NCBI RefSeq assembly: GCF_003667525.1
Contig: NZ_RCUW01000009.1
Coordinates: 42,871-106,870 of the forward strand
Direction: 5' to 3'
From: Mycetocola_B reblochoni
GTDB lineage: Bacteria; Actinomycetota; Actinomycetes; Actinomycetales; Microbacteriaceae
DNA length: 64,000 bases
Position numbers and translations under genes: made by a program
The notes under the pieces: generated by a model
Seen by the model: the letters and a program-made list of their open reading frames with translations, nothing else
Database searches by the model: none
Told to the model about the DNA's origin: nothing
Part shown: piece after piece, positions 35,625-44,712 of the stretch
Layout of the letters: the number at the start of each line of letters is the position of its first letter
Position numbering within the stretch: the first letter of the stretch is position 1

Positions 35625-36811
35625 CGTGTCGCTCCTTCATCGGTGTGGTCGGACGGGCGTCCGATGCGGTCGAGAACGCGTCGCATCCGGGCGAGGCCCT
35701 CGACGAGGCTGGCGTCGTCGGTGGCGAAGGAGATGCGGACGTGTCCCTCGCCTGAGGGTCCGTATTCGGTCCCGGCTCTCAGCAGGACGCCGCCGTCGGC
35801 GAACGCCGCGACGAGCTCGGTCGAGTTGAGTGGTCCGTGCACCAGCGGGAAGGCATAGAAAGCCCCGGTGGGGCGGTTCATCGTGATCGCCTCGTGGTCG
35901 CTGAGGTGGCTGAGCACGAGGTCGCGGCGGCGCTGATAGGTGGCGGCGTCGGCGGCGAGGGACTCGGCAGGGGTGTCGAGCGCGACGAGGGCCGCGTCCT
36001 GGACGAAGGTGTTCAGCGCTCCGTTGACGGTCCGGTGCACGAGCGCGATCCGTGCTGCGGTCGCCGCCTCCGCGACGACCCAGCCCAGGCGCCACCCGGT
36101 CATGGACCAGCTCTTGGAGAACGTCCCGACGGTGATGACCTGGTCGCGGACCGAGTGGAGCGTGAGGGCGGAGATGAACGGGACGCCGTCGAACACGATG
36201 GAGCCGTACGCCTCGTCCGACAACAGCAGCAGTCCGGGGTTGACCGTCAGCAGCGCCGCGAGCCCGGTGACCTCGTCGGCGTCGAGCACGTGGCCGGTGG
36301 GGTTGGCCGGGTTGCACACGATGATCATGCGGGCCGTCGGCGCGAGCTCCGCGAGACGGTCGAGGTCGAGGGTGCCATCCGTGCGGAGCGGGACGCCGAC
36401 CGCCTCGGCGCCGACCATGGCGATCTGGTCGGCGTAGAGCGAGTAGGTCGGCTCGGGGAGCAGAACGCGGTCGCCGGCGCTGAGGCAGGCGAGGATCGTG
36501 GCGGCCAGCGCGCCGCTCGCGCCGTGGGTGAGGACGATCTCGTTTGCGGTGGTCGGGCGCCGCGAGTCGGCTTCGGTGCGTGCGGCGAGCCGTTCCCTGA
36601 GCTCCGGCAGCCCGGTCAGCGGCGCGTAGGTGGTCCGGCCGGCACGGAGCGCGGTGACGGCTGCCTCGACGACGTCGGGGGCTGATCCGCCGTCGGGCTC
36701 GCCCATCGCCAAAGAGATGGCACCGGCGGGGACGAGGCCGAGGGTCGCCGGGCGCCGGGAGGCGGCGAGGATTCGATCTGGAAGTGAGAGTGGAATTGTT
36801 TTTACAGTCAT
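35621..36811 (-). CDS. Class I/II PLP aminotransferase
   Basis: This 396-residue fold-type I aminotransferase has the PLP Lys233 in TFSKSWSMTGWRLGW, the cofactor Asn/Pro motif VCNPANPTGHV, LSDEAYGSIVF, and the carboxylate-binding Arg in HVRISFA. It resembles aspartate/aromatic-type aminotransferases, so the usual amino donor or acceptor pair would be glutamate/2-oxoglutarate. ATG 36811 or an upstream ATG at 36832 is possible; neither has a clear Shine-Dalgarno. It heads the aminotransferase, RraA, transketolase unit, all joined by short overlaps or a 25-base gap. Confidence 0.9.
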   Translation of the reverse strand: MTVKTIPLSLPDRILAASRRPATLGLVPAGAISLAMGEPDGGSAPDVVEAAVTALRAGRTTYAPLTGLPELRERLAARTEADSRRPTTANEIVLTHGASGALAATILACLSAGDRVLLPEPTYSLYADQIAMVGAEAVGVPLRTDGTLDLDRLAELAPTARMIIVCNPANPTGHVLDADEVTGLAALLTVNPGLLLLSDEAYGSIVFDGVPFISALTLHSVRDQVITVGTFSKSWSMTGWRLGWVVAEAATAARIALVHRTVNGALNTFVQDAALVALDTPAESLAADAATYQRRRDLVLSHLSDHEAITMNRPTGAFYAFPLVHGPLNSTELVAAFADGGVLLRAGTEYGPSGEGHVRISFATDDASLVEGLARMRRVLDRIGRPSDHTDEGATR

Positions 36812-36872
36812 GATTGTGGTGCGAACCTTCATCGTTAGCAGCGTAGATGGAATGCGACGGGGAGGTGGATCG

Positions 36873-36884
36873 GTGTTAAAACAC
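36873..36884. promoter_or_regulatory. Candidate operator in AT-rich gap before the aminotransferase
   Basis: The ~85-base gap upstream of the aminotransferase is unusually AT-rich for this window. It contains the inverted repeat GTGTTAAAACAC plus a TAAAAT -10-like sequence on the minus strand near 36900. This suggests a separate, regulated promoter for the aminotransferase unit. Confidence 0.4.
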
Positions 36885-36916
36885 TAACTCATTCTTATTT
36901 TATCGGGAGTGCCGAG

Positions 36917-38206
36917 TCACGGGTACAGGCCGCGAAGCCGGTGGGCGTCGGCGACCCGCTCGACCGCCAGCGCCGTCGCCGTGCGGCGGAGCGACCGCCG
37001 CGACGACCGCGCCGTCGCCAGCAGACGCTCCCAGGACGCGAGCATCCGATCGCGCAGCCGACGCTCGACGTCGTCCTCCGTCCACCAGTAGGACTGGTTG
37101 CCCTGCACCCACTCGAAGTAACTGACCAGGACCCCGCCGGCATTGGCGAGGATGTCCGGCACGACGGTGATGCCTCGAGCCTCGAAGACGGCGTCCGCCT
37201 CCGGGGTGGTCGGGCCGTTCGCCCCCTCGACAATGAGTCGGGCGCGCACGCGCGGCGCGTTCTCCGCCGTCAGCACGCCCTCGACCGCCGCAGGGACGAG
37301 CACTGTCACCTCCATCTCCAGCAGCTCGCCTCCGGGGAGCGCGTCGGCGAGGGCGAACCCGGCCACGCCGCCGGTCCTGTCCACGTGCTCGCCGAGCGCG
37401 GTCACGTCGATGCCGCCGTCGTTGCACACGGCACCGTCCTCGTCGCTGACCGCGATGACCCGGACCCCCGCCTCCGCCAGGAAAGCGGCCAGGCCCCGCC
37501 CGACCTTGCCGAAGCCCTGGATCGCGGCCGTCGTCGCACCGCCCCCCAGGCGGAGGTCTCTCAGCGCGGCGAGCACCACGTGGCCGAGGCCGCGGGACGT
37601 CGCCGATGCCCGGCCCCGCGACCCGCCCAGCTCGAGGGGCTTGCCCGTGACCACGCCGAGCACGGTGTGGCCCGCACCGACGGAGAAGGTGTCCATCATC
37701 CACGCCATCGTGCGTTCGTCGGTACCGATGTCCGGGGCGGGGATGTCACGGTCGGGGCCGATGAATCCGGCGATCTCGCTCGTGTAGCGTCGGGTCACCC
37801 GCTCGAGCTCGCCGAGTGTGTGCCCGCGCGGATCGATGGCCACCCCGCCCTTGGCTCCGCCGTACGGCAGGTCGAGCAGCGCCGACTTCCAGGTCATCCA
37901 CATCGCCAGCGCACGGACCTCGTCGAGGTTGACGGCGGGGCTGAATCTCACCCCTCCCTTCGCCGGGCCGCGGGAGAGGTTGTGCTGGACCCGATAGCCG
38001 AGGTAGGTGCGGGTCGTGCCGTCGTCGCAGCGGAGCGGGATGCTGACGGTGAGCTCACGACGCGGTGTGCTGAGCATCTCGTACTCGGCGTCGCCGAGTC
38101 CGAGGGTGTCGACGGCCTCCCTCAGCTGGTGCCTGGCGGCGTGAAGCGGCGACGCCCCGCGCGTTTCGGCTGCGACGGCACTCCGGCCGTCGAGGATCTG
38201 GCTCAT
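36917..38206 (-). CDS. Glutamate dehydrogenase (Glu/Leu/Phe/Val family)
   Basis: This 429-residue hexameric-type dehydrogenase oxidatively deaminates glutamate to 2-oxoglutarate. Conserved sites: RVQHNLSRGPAKGGVRFSP with the substrate Lys, the catalytic segment PYGGAKGGVAIDP, the Asp of DIPAPDIGTDERTMAWMMD, and the Rossmann GFGKVGRG. Cofactor preference is not decided. It lies last in the pyroglutamate operon, where its product step completes 5-oxoproline to glutamate to 2-oxoglutarate. A GC hairpin separates it from the transporter gene. Confidence 0.93.
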   Translation of the reverse strand: MSQILDGRSAVAAETRGASPLHAARHQLREAVDTLGLGDAEYEMLSTPRRELTVSIPLRCDDGTTRTYLGYRVQHNLSRGPAKGGVRFSPAVNLDEVRALAMWMTWKSALLDLPYGGAKGGVAIDPRGHTLGELERVTRRYTSEIAGFIGPDRDIPAPDIGTDERTMAWMMDTFSVGAGHTVLGVVTGKPLELGGSRGRASATSRGLGHVVLAALRDLRLGGGATTAAIQGFGKVGRGLAAFLAEAGVRVIAVSDEDGAVCNDGGIDVTALGEHVDRTGGVAGFALADALPGGELLEMEVTVLVPAAVEGVLTAENAPRVRARLIVEGANGPTTPEADAVFEARGITVVPDILANAGGVLVSYFEWVQGNQSYWWTEDDVERRLRDRMLASWERLLATARSSRRSLRRTATALAVERVADAHRLRGLYP

Positions 38207-38264
38207 GGTGTCTCCGTTGTCGTTCGTGGCGTGTCGATCGTCGGGGTTCGGCTCGGTCGGCCGC

Positions 38265-38295
38265 GGCGGGCGGGCGTCGGAACCGCCCGCCCGCC
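38265..38295 (-). terminator. GC hairpin between transporter and glutamate dehydrogenase genes
   Basis: A perfect 10-bp stem (38265-38274 with 38286-38295) lies 5 bases after the transporter stop. With no T tract it may be a partial terminator or mRNA-stabilising element within the operon. Confidence 0.45.
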
Positions 38296-38300
38296 GGGGC

Positions 38301-39614
38301 TCACTCGATGGGCTTCCCGGCGCGGTCCCTGAGGAACAGTGCCGCGACCCCGGTGCCGACCGCGGTGAGCACGACGTAGTACGCGGGGATCGCCGTGACC
38401 GCGGTGGCCGCGATGAGGGCCGTCATCACGAGGGGTCCCGCGCCGCCGAAGATGGCCGTCGAGATGTTGTAGCCGAGGGAGTACGCGGTGCCGCGCACCC
38501 GGGTGGGAAACAGCTCGACGAGGGTGACGTTGATGACGGCCGCGTGCCCGGCGAAGGCGGCGGCGAGAAGCATCGCACCGAGGACGGCGAGGCCGAAGCT
38601 GCCCTGCGCCATGAGCGCGTAGCAGGGCACCGCGAGCACGGCCGAGGCGACGGCGGAACCGATGAGCACCGCGCGCCGGCCGACGGCGTCGGAGAGCCGG
38701 CCCATGAGGGGGATGGACACGAGCATGACGAGCACGGCGAGCGCCGTCACCGCCAGCCCCTCGCCCGGGGCGAAGCCGAGCTCGCGGTTGAGGTAGGAGG
38801 GCATGTAGTTGAACAGGATGTAGTAGCCGGAGCTGTTGAGCAGCGCCAGTGCCACCGCGAACAGCACGCGGCGCAGCGTCGCCGGCGTCGTGAAGGTGGC
38901 GGTGACCGGGTTCGCGGCGATGTCGCCCTGTTCTTTGGCCTCGAGGAAGGCGAGCGTGTCCTGCAGCGAGCGGCGGATCCAGTAGCCGAGGAAGCCGAGC
39001 GGGATCGCGATGAAGAACGGCACGCGCCAGGCCCAGTCCTGCAGCGCGTCCGCCGGAAGCGCGTTGGAGAGCACGACGCCGATGGAGGTTCCGCAGAGCA
39101 TGGCCAGGTACGAGCCGAACTGCGGCAGCGAGGTGAAGAAGCCGCGCGATCTGTTCGGGGCGTTCTCCGCGACGAAGGAGTAGGCGCTGGCGACCTCGCC
39201 ACCGGCAGAGAACCCCTGGACGAGCCGCAGGACCAGAAGCAGGATCGGAGCGGCCATGCCGATAGTGGCATATCCGGGCAGGAAGCCGATTCCCGCCGTC
39301 GCCACGGTCATGAGGGTGAGCGAGAGCACCAGCGCCGCGCGGCGGCCCTTGCGGTCGGCGAAGGCGCCGATGATCAGGCCGCCGAGGGGGCGGATGAGGA
39401 AGGTCAGCGCGAAGATGCCCCAGGTCATGATCAGCCCGGCCGTCGGTGACTCGGGCGGGAAGAAGACCAGGGCGATCGTGCCGGCCAGGAATCCGTAGAT
39501 GCCGTAGTCGAAGAACTCCACGAAGACGCCGGCTGTGCCGCCGAAGACGACCTTTCGCAGCTGGCGGGGGCTCAGTTGCGGGCCCTGGGCCGTGGTGGTG
39601 TGTGTGTCGGTCAT
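38301..39614 (-). CDS. MFS transporter, metabolite:H+ symporter (MHS) family
   Basis: This 437-residue permease has 12 TM segments and the MHS hallmarks: GTAGVFVEFFDYGIYGFLAG in TM1, the loop 2-3 motif GAFADRKGRRAAL, and LRLVQGFSAGGEVASAYSF in TM5. MHS members import carboxylates, betaines or proline (ProP, ShiA, KgtP). Its place between 5-oxoprolinase and glutamate dehydrogenase genes makes pyroglutamate or a related acid the likely substrate (inference). Start at ATG 39614, 14 bases after the pxpC stop. Confidence 0.9.
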   Translation of the reverse strand: MTDTHTTTAQGPQLSPRQLRKVVFGGTAGVFVEFFDYGIYGFLAGTIALVFFPPESPTAGLIMTWGIFALTFLIRPLGGLIIGAFADRKGRRAALVLSLTLMTVATAGIGFLPGYATIGMAAPILLLVLRLVQGFSAGGEVASAYSFVAENAPNRSRGFFTSLPQFGSYLAMLCGTSIGVVLSNALPADALQDWAWRVPFFIAIPLGFLGYWIRRSLQDTLAFLEAKEQGDIAANPVTATFTTPATLRRVLFAVALALLNSSGYYILFNYMPSYLNRELGFAPGEGLAVTALAVLVMLVSIPLMGRLSDAVGRRAVLIGSAVASAVLAVPCYALMAQGSFGLAVLGAMLLAAAFAGHAAVINVTLVELFPTRVRGTAYSLGYNISTAIFGGAGPLVMTALIAATAVTAIPAYYVVLTAVGTGVAALFLRDRAGKPIE

Positions 39615-39628
39615 GGTGGTCTCTCTTG

Positions 39629-40627
39629 TCAGGCCGCGGGGGCGGCGTGCGATGCGGAGCAGGAGGGGAACACGGCGCTGGCCTCGAACATGGAGGCGCA
39701 CCGTTCGGCGAGGGCGCGGAGCTCACGCTCGAAGGCAAGCTGTCCGTCGAGCGAGTCCCTGACGCCGACGGCACGGAGCCGGACGGAGTCTCCGGGGCGC
39801 AGCTGGCCGAGCAGGTGGTGGGAGCTTCGCGCGACGACCGCGGGGATCGGGTAGCCGGCGGTCAACGGTCGGCCGCGGAGTAGCGCGATGAGGGAGCCGC
39901 TCGGCGGCACCTCGATCGCACCGAGGGGGACGCCGCGGGAGAGGACCTCGTGAGTCGACGTCCGCGGGAACGTCGCGCCGTCCAAGCGGACACCGATGTG
40001 GTCGCTCTGGGCCCCGACGTGGAACTCCTCCGATGCGGCGCTCTCGGCGAAGCGAGGGAAATCGTCGGCGTCCGGGCCGGGGAGGACGTCGAGTGTCCAG
40101 TCGTTGCCGAGCCGGAGCGGCCGCAGCCCGCTGCGGAACAGCGGCAGGTGCAGGGGGGCGCGGACGCGGCCATCGCGCACCGGGAGGTCGTCACCGTCGT
40201 GCAGCTCGTTGACGCAGCCGATGAGGCGGTCAGAGGCGACGCTTCCCAGCTGGGTCTCCGCGACGATGCTGCCGTGCACCCCGAGGTAGGCGCGGATGCC
40301 CGCCGTGCCCGGCTCCAGGCGGATCCGCGCGCCGGGCCAGGTGACGATCGGCGTACAGGCCGGCTGCTCGGCACCGTCGAGGAGCAGCCGGCCGACGGCG
40401 CCGGTCGCCGCGACGAGCATGCGTTCGTCTGTGACGAACTCGGCGGCGATGAGGGTGGTGATCTCGATGACGGGGGCGTCCGGCGCGTTGCCGACGAGAA
40501 CGTTCGCGGTCCGCGCGGAGCGCTGGTCGGCCGCGCCGTTGCTCTGCACGCCGAGGTGCGCGTAGCCGTAACGGCCGAGGTCGGTCACCTGCGACCGCCC
40601 CGCGGTCGCGACCCGGAGTGTGCTCAC
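39629..40627 (-). CDS. pxpC: 5-oxoprolinase subunit C (biotin-dependent carboxyltransferase domain)
   Basis: This 332-residue protein (KipA/PxpC family) is one of three subunits of the ATP-dependent 5-oxoprolinase that opens pyroglutamate to glutamate. It shows the family start (TAGRSQVTDLGRYGYAHLGV, then SNGAADQRSARTANVLVGN) and the later YPIPAVVARSSHHLLGQLRPGD. The start is GTG 40627, inside the stop codon of pxpB (GTGA overlap). Confidence 0.93.
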   Translation of the reverse strand: MSTLRVATAGRSQVTDLGRYGYAHLGVQSNGAADQRSARTANVLVGNAPDAPVIEITTLIAAEFVTDERMLVAATGAVGRLLLDGAEQPACTPIVTWPGARIRLEPGTAGIRAYLGVHGSIVAETQLGSVASDRLIGCVNELHDGDDLPVRDGRVRAPLHLPLFRSGLRPLRLGNDWTLDVLPGPDADDFPRFAESAASEEFHVGAQSDHIGVRLDGATFPRTSTHEVLSRGVPLGAIEVPPSGSLIALLRGRPLTAGYPIPAVVARSSHHLLGQLRPGDSVRLRAVGVRDSLDGQLAFERELRALAERCASMFEASAVFPSCSASHAAPAA

Positions 40628-41343
40628 GAGATCAGCTCCGCGACGTCGACCGGGGTGAAGGCGGCGAACTCCGCTTCGCTGAGGGGGCTGAACCGCAGGG
40701 TGTCTCCCGGGCGGATGGACACGAAGTCGTCTGAGCCCTGACGGATGATCCGGACGGGGGTGCGGCCGATCAGGCGCCACCCTCCGGGCGCCTCGACGGT
40801 GTAGATGGTCCCTTGGGTACCGGAGAGCGCGACGGTGCCGGCGGGGATCCGCACCCGGGGCGACGAACGCCGGCGGATCGGCGTCGCGCCGAGCGGCTCG
40901 CCGGTGTGCAGCGGGGCCCCGGCGGGAGCCCCGGTGAAGGCAACCGTCCAGTCGGTCGAGGAGTGCCTGTCGATCAGCTGGTCTGCGGTGATGCCGAGCT
41001 CGGCGGCGACGTCGTCGAGGTCGGGACCGTTGTCGCCGCCGTACACCATCGGCAGGCGCACGGTGCGGCCGGACGCGAGCGGTGGTTCCTCTGCCGGTGC
41101 CGACAGTGCGATGCGCCGGCGCAACTCGTCGCCGTCGCACACCAGGGGGTCGTACTCGACCAGCAGGTCCTCGAACGTCGCCACGACGGCCTCGACGCCG
41201 GGAACCCGCTGGGCGCGCAGCGATGCGGCGACGGCCTGCATGAGCGCCCACCTGCGTGCGGGGTCGGGGTGCCGGCGCGACACGAGCAGCGCGGAGTCGC
41301 CGTAGCCGCTCATGACCAGCTGTTCCGCCGGATGCGTCGTCAC
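40624..41343 (-). CDS. pxpB: 5-oxoprolinase subunit B
   Basis: This 239-residue KipI/PxpB-family protein pairs with PxpC in 5-oxoprolinase. The N-terminal part has YGDSALLV and the VVATFEDLLVEYDPL block. The C-terminal cyclophilin-like part has the family motifs VRLPMVYGG, IDRHSSTDWTVAFTGAPAG and SPRVRIPAGTVALSG followed by GGWRLIGRTP. In B. subtilis a homologue inhibits the sporulation kinase, but the operon here points to pyroglutamate metabolism. Overlaps both neighbours by 4 bases. Confidence 0.93.
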   Translation of the reverse strand: MTTHPAEQLVMSGYGDSALLVSRRHPDPARRWALMQAVAASLRAQRVPGVEAVVATFEDLLVEYDPLVCDGDELRRRIALSAPAEEPPLASGRTVRLPMVYGGDNGPDLDDVAAELGITADQLIDRHSSTDWTVAFTGAPAGAPLHTGEPLGATPIRRRSSPRVRIPAGTVALSGTQGTIYTVEAPGGWRLIGRTPVRIIRQGSDDFVSIRPGDTLRFSPLSEAEFAAFTPVDVAELIS

Positions 41344-42155
41344 GAGTCGCGTCCGTCGATGGGTCGGTCGTCCCCCGCCGCGGCGGAGCGGGCGAGGACC
41401 TCCCTGATCGGGGCGATCTCAACGCCGCCGGCCAGGAGCGCGCTCCGGATCGCGGCGGCCACTGGTGCGGCGTCATCGCCGTCGCCGTGGAGCAGGACCG
41501 TCGCGCAGTCGAGAGCGACCTCCGTGCCCTCGACGGAGGTGACGGAGCGCTGCCGGACCATCCTGACCGCCCGCTCGACCAGGGCCGCCCTATCGTGGAT
41601 GACGGCGCCGGGCTCGCTCCGCGGCACCAGGGAGCCGTCCGCGCGGTATCCGCGGTCGGCCATGGCGGTGATGGCGACGGGCACCCCTGCGCTGCGCGCG
41701 AGCTCGGCGAGGACGCCCTCCTGCGTGACGACGGGCAGGGAAGGGTCGACGTCGATGACCGCGTCGAGGACGCCGGCGGCGTAGAGCTCGTCCTCGACGC
41801 AGAGGTTGCCAAGTGCCCCGTGCGGCGTCACGTGCTGGACGTCGGTGCCGTGTCGTCGGGTGAACGCGCTGAGGGCGCCGATCTGGTAGAGGGTCTCTGC
41901 GCGCACCTCGGCCCGGCTGAGCTGGATGCGCCGGCGGCCGAAGCCGACGACGTCGCGGAAGCCGGGGTGGGCTCCGACGGCGACGCCGCGGTCGACGCAG
42001 AGGCCGACGATCCGGTCCATCTCGACGGGGTCTCCCGCGTGGAAGCCGCACGCGACGTTGGCGGAGGACAGCGAGTCCAGCAGCGAGTCGTCCCCGAGGC
42101 GGTAGGCGCCGTAGCTTTCGCCCACATCGGCGACCAGGTCGATCGAGATCGTCAC
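41340..42155 (-). CDS. pxpA: 5-oxoprolinase subunit A (LamB/YcsF family)
   Basis: This 271-residue PxpA opens the three-subunit operon. It has IDLVADVGESYGAYRLGDD, then SSANVACGFHAGDP, GVAVGAHPGF and VTPHGALGN, which hold the conserved Asp, His and Glu residues of the family. The start is taken as GTG 42155, since GGAGG lies 5 bases upstream at 42161-42165; the in-frame ATGs at 42167 and 42185 would place that site inside the gene. Confidence 0.93.
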   Translation of the reverse strand: MTISIDLVADVGESYGAYRLGDDSLLDSLSSANVACGFHAGDPVEMDRIVGLCVDRGVAVGAHPGFRDVVGFGRRRIQLSRAEVRAETLYQIGALSAFTRRHGTDVQHVTPHGALGNLCVEDELYAAGVLDAVIDVDPSLPVVTQEGVLAELARSAGVPVAITAMADRGYRADGSLVPRSEPGAVIHDRAALVERAVRMVRQRSVTSVEGTEVALDCATVLLHGDGDDAAPVAAAIRSALLAGGVEIAPIREVLARSAAAGDDRPIDGRDS

Positions 42156-42200
42156 GTCGTCCTCCATTGGATGATCATGAAACAAGATTCTGCTTGCACT

Positions 42201-42229
42201 TGTCTACGCCTCCCGTTGATTGGTGTCAA
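42201..42229 (-). promoter_or_regulatory. Sigma-70-type promoter of the pxpABC operon
   Basis: On the minus strand, a perfect -35 TTGACA (42224-42229) and -10 TAGACA (42201-42206) are separated by exactly 17 bases. Transcription should start near 42194, giving a ~40-base leader before pxpA. The rest of the 280-base divergent region (42156-42435) is AT-rich, has an ATGATCAT palindrome at 42171-42178 and a TAGCCT box at 42398-42403 for the opposite TetR gene, and shows no ORF. Confidence 0.8.
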
Positions 42230-42435
42230 GCGTGCCAGTTCCCGCGATTCGTCCGTATTTCTCATGTGTTTCCATGTCGTTTCCCTCACTTCAACCCCTG
42301 TTTTCCGGTGATAAATACGACGACAGTTGTGTTTTGTTCTCGCATTGCAGTCGCGGGAGGGCCGAGGAACGCCACGGCCGTCGCGTGGACGGCGCGTTAG
42401 CCTGTGTCTAGACGAAGCGCGACGAGAGGGCCGGA

Positions 42436-43035
42436 GTGGCGAGCAAACCCCGCAAGGACGTGGTCAAGAACGATCGGCGTATCCTGCGTGCCGCGGGCGA
42501 CCTGATCCGGATCGACCCGGACAACCTCACCATCGCGGCCGTCGCCGAGCGGGCCGGCCTGTCCGTTCCGACCGTGTACCGCTACTACTCCTCGGCCGAG
42601 GTCCTGCGCGGACGCTACATGGCCGAGGTCGACCAGCAGATCCGCGACTACTCCCACGAGTGCGACACCGCGGGGACGGCGCTGTTCGACGACGTGCTGT
42701 CCGAGTGGGGCAGGATCATCGAGGTGTACGGCCCCGGGCTCGTCCAGCTGCGCTCGCGCAGCGGCTTCCTCGCGCGGCTCAACGGCGGCGACCCGACGAT
42801 GCAGATGCTCCGCGAGGCGTGGGAGCGGCCCATCCGACGGGTGCTCAGGGCGAACGACATCGACGGCTCCTACTTCGAGGGGGCGCTGTTCCTGCTCAAC
42901 ATGATGTTCGACCCGCGCGAGCTGCTCGACCTCACCGCGAGGGGGAACAGCATGGAGCAGACGATCGGCATCATGAAGACCGCCTACCTCGGCGCCATCC
43001 GCGCCTGGAGGGACCAGGACACCCCCACCGTCTGA
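42436..43035 (+). CDS. TetR-family transcriptional regulator
   Basis: This 199-residue regulator starts at GTG 42436 with GAGAGGG upstream. The N-terminal HTH is TIAAVAERAGLSVPTVYRYY; the C-terminal ligand domain is helical. It is divergent from pxpA across a 280-base region, so it is the first candidate for the regulator of pyroglutamate use, though it also precedes the GH32 gene in the same direction. Inducer unknown. Confidence 0.87.
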   Translation: MASKPRKDVVKNDRRILRAAGDLIRIDPDNLTIAAVAERAGLSVPTVYRYYSSAEVLRGRYMAEVDQQIRDYSHECDTAGTALFDDVLSEWGRIIEVYGPGLVQLRSRSGFLARLNGGDPTMQMLREAWERPIRRVLRANDIDGSYFEGALFLLNMMFDPRELLDLTARGNSMEQTIGIMKTAYLGAIRAWRDQDTPTV

Positions 43036-43086
43036 GCCGTCGCCCGCGGGACGACGCGACCGGCGCGCTCGACTACGATCGTCTCG

Positions 43087-44712
43087 ATGCCGCAGCCCCC
43101 CGCCTCCGCGCCCGCCCGCCGTTCCTTCCCCCGCCGGACCCGCCGCATTCCGACCCTGGCCGGCCGTGGAACCCTCACCGCCCTGGCCGGCACGGCCGTG
43201 CTGGCGCTCGCCGTGACCGGCTGCACCTCCGACGGAGGGGCGGGCCGGGCCGAGGACGACCTCGCGGCCTCCGAGGCGCTGCGCCCCGGCTTCCACTACT
43301 CGCCCAGCGAGGGGAACATGGCCGACCCCAACGGCCTGCTCTGGTCGGGGGAGGAGTTCCACCTCTTCCACCAGCAGGACGGGACGTGGGCGCATGCCGT
43401 CGCGCCGGACCTCGTGCACTGGGAGGAGCAGCCGACGGCCCTCGAGCACGACGAGCTCGGCCAGGCGCTGTCCGGCAGCGCGGTCATGGATCCCGACAAC
43501 ACCAGCGGGCTGTTCCCCGACACCGGCAGGGGCATGGTCGCCGTCTACACGAACACCGAGGGTGGCGAGGCGCAGAGCATCGCCTACAGCAGCGACGAGG
43601 GCCGCAGCTGGGAGCGCTACGACGGCAACCCGGTGGTCGCCAACGACGGCAGGACCGACTTCAGGGACCCGAAGGTGTTCTGGCACGAGCAGACGGCGGC
43701 GTGGGTGATGGTCGTGTCCGCCGGGTCCGCGGTCGAGATCCTCACCTCGGACGACCTGATCGACTGGGAGCTACGCTCCGAGTTCGGCCGGGACGAGGGG
43801 CTGCATGCGGCGGTGTGGGAGTGCCCCGAGCTGTTCCCCCTCGCGGTCGACGGCGACCCGGACGACACCCGCTGGGTCCTCGCGGTGAGCGTGGGCGACA
43901 ACGAGGAGACGGGCGGCTCGACCGCGCAGTACTTCGTCGGTGACTTCGACGGGGAGACCTTCCACAACGGCTCCGCGCCGGACGAGGTGCGGATCACGGA
44001 CATGGGTCAGGACTTCTACGCGGCGCAGAGCTTCTCCGGCGACCCGGAGGACCGGCGCGTCTGGCTCGCCTGGGTCGGCAACTGGCGGCACCCTTACGGC
44101 ACGCCGACCGAGGGCTGGGCGAACCACATGAGCGTTCCGCGCGAGCTCTCGCTCGAGTCGGACGGGGACGACGTCGTCCTCGTCCAGCGGCCCGTCGCCG
44201 AGCTCGACGGCCTGCGCGGCGAGGCGGTCACGGTCGAGGACATCGCGATCGACGGCTCCGTGCCGCTGGATGTGGCGGGGCGCAGCCTCGAGTTCGAGGC
44301 GGAGATTGAGCTCGGCGACGCCGACGCTGCCGGTCTGAGCGTCTTCGAGGGTGACGCGGGCGGGAGGGAGCAGCGGTTCCGCATCGGCGCGGACGCCGCG
44401 GCGGGCGAGTTCGTGCTCGACCGCTCCCACGCGGGGATGGACGCGGTACGCGGTGCCGACGGCGAGGCCGATCCCGATCCCGCGCCGGAGACGCGCCGAT
44501 CCGCGGCATGGGAGCCGGTCGAGGACGGCGTCCTGCGCGTCCGCGGCTACATCGACCAGTCCTCCGTCGAGGTGTTCGTCGACGACGGCCGGCTGAGCGG
44601 CACGATGCTCGCCTACCCCGACGCGGGCAACGACGGAATCTCGCTGTACAGCGAGGGCGGCACGGCCAGACTGGTGTCGCTGACCGTCTACCCGATGGAC
44701 GCGATCCGCTGA
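43087..44712 (+). CDS. Lipoprotein glycoside hydrolase family 32 (levanase/inulinase/fructosidase type)
   Basis: This 541-residue secreted enzyme releases fructose from fructans or sucrose. A basic N-terminus and hydrophobic helix end in the lipobox LAVTGC (Cys46), so it is anchored to the outer membrane face. The five-blade GH32 domain has the nucleophile Asp in NMADPNGLLW, the RDP motif in DFRDPKVF and the acid/base Glu in WECPELFPL. A C-terminal beta-sandwich has IDQSSVEVFVDDGR. TACGAT lies 7 bases before the ATG (leaderless). Its 3' end overlaps the convergent next gene by 25 bases. Confidence 0.93.
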   Translation: MPQPPASAPARRSFPRRTRRIPTLAGRGTLTALAGTAVLALAVTGCTSDGGAGRAEDDLAASEALRPGFHYSPSEGNMADPNGLLWSGEEFHLFHQQDGTWAHAVAPDLVHWEEQPTALEHDELGQALSGSAVMDPDNTSGLFPDTGRGMVAVYTNTEGGEAQSIAYSSDEGRSWERYDGNPVVANDGRTDFRDPKVFWHEQTAAWVMVVSAGSAVEILTSDDLIDWELRSEFGRDEGLHAAVWECPELFPLAVDGDPDDTRWVLAVSVGDNEETGGSTAQYFVGDFDGETFHNGSAPDEVRITDMGQDFYAAQSFSGDPEDRRVWLAWVGNWRHPYGTPTEGWANHMSVPRELSLESDGDDVVLVQRPVAELDGLRGEAVTVEDIAIDGSVPLDVAGRSLEFEAEIELGDADAAGLSVFEGDAGGREQRFRIGADAAAGEFVLDRSHAGMDAVRGADGEADPDPAPETRRSAAWEPVEDGVLRVRGYIDQSSVEVFVDDGRLSGTMLAYPDAGNDGISLYSEGGTARLVSLTVYPMDAIR

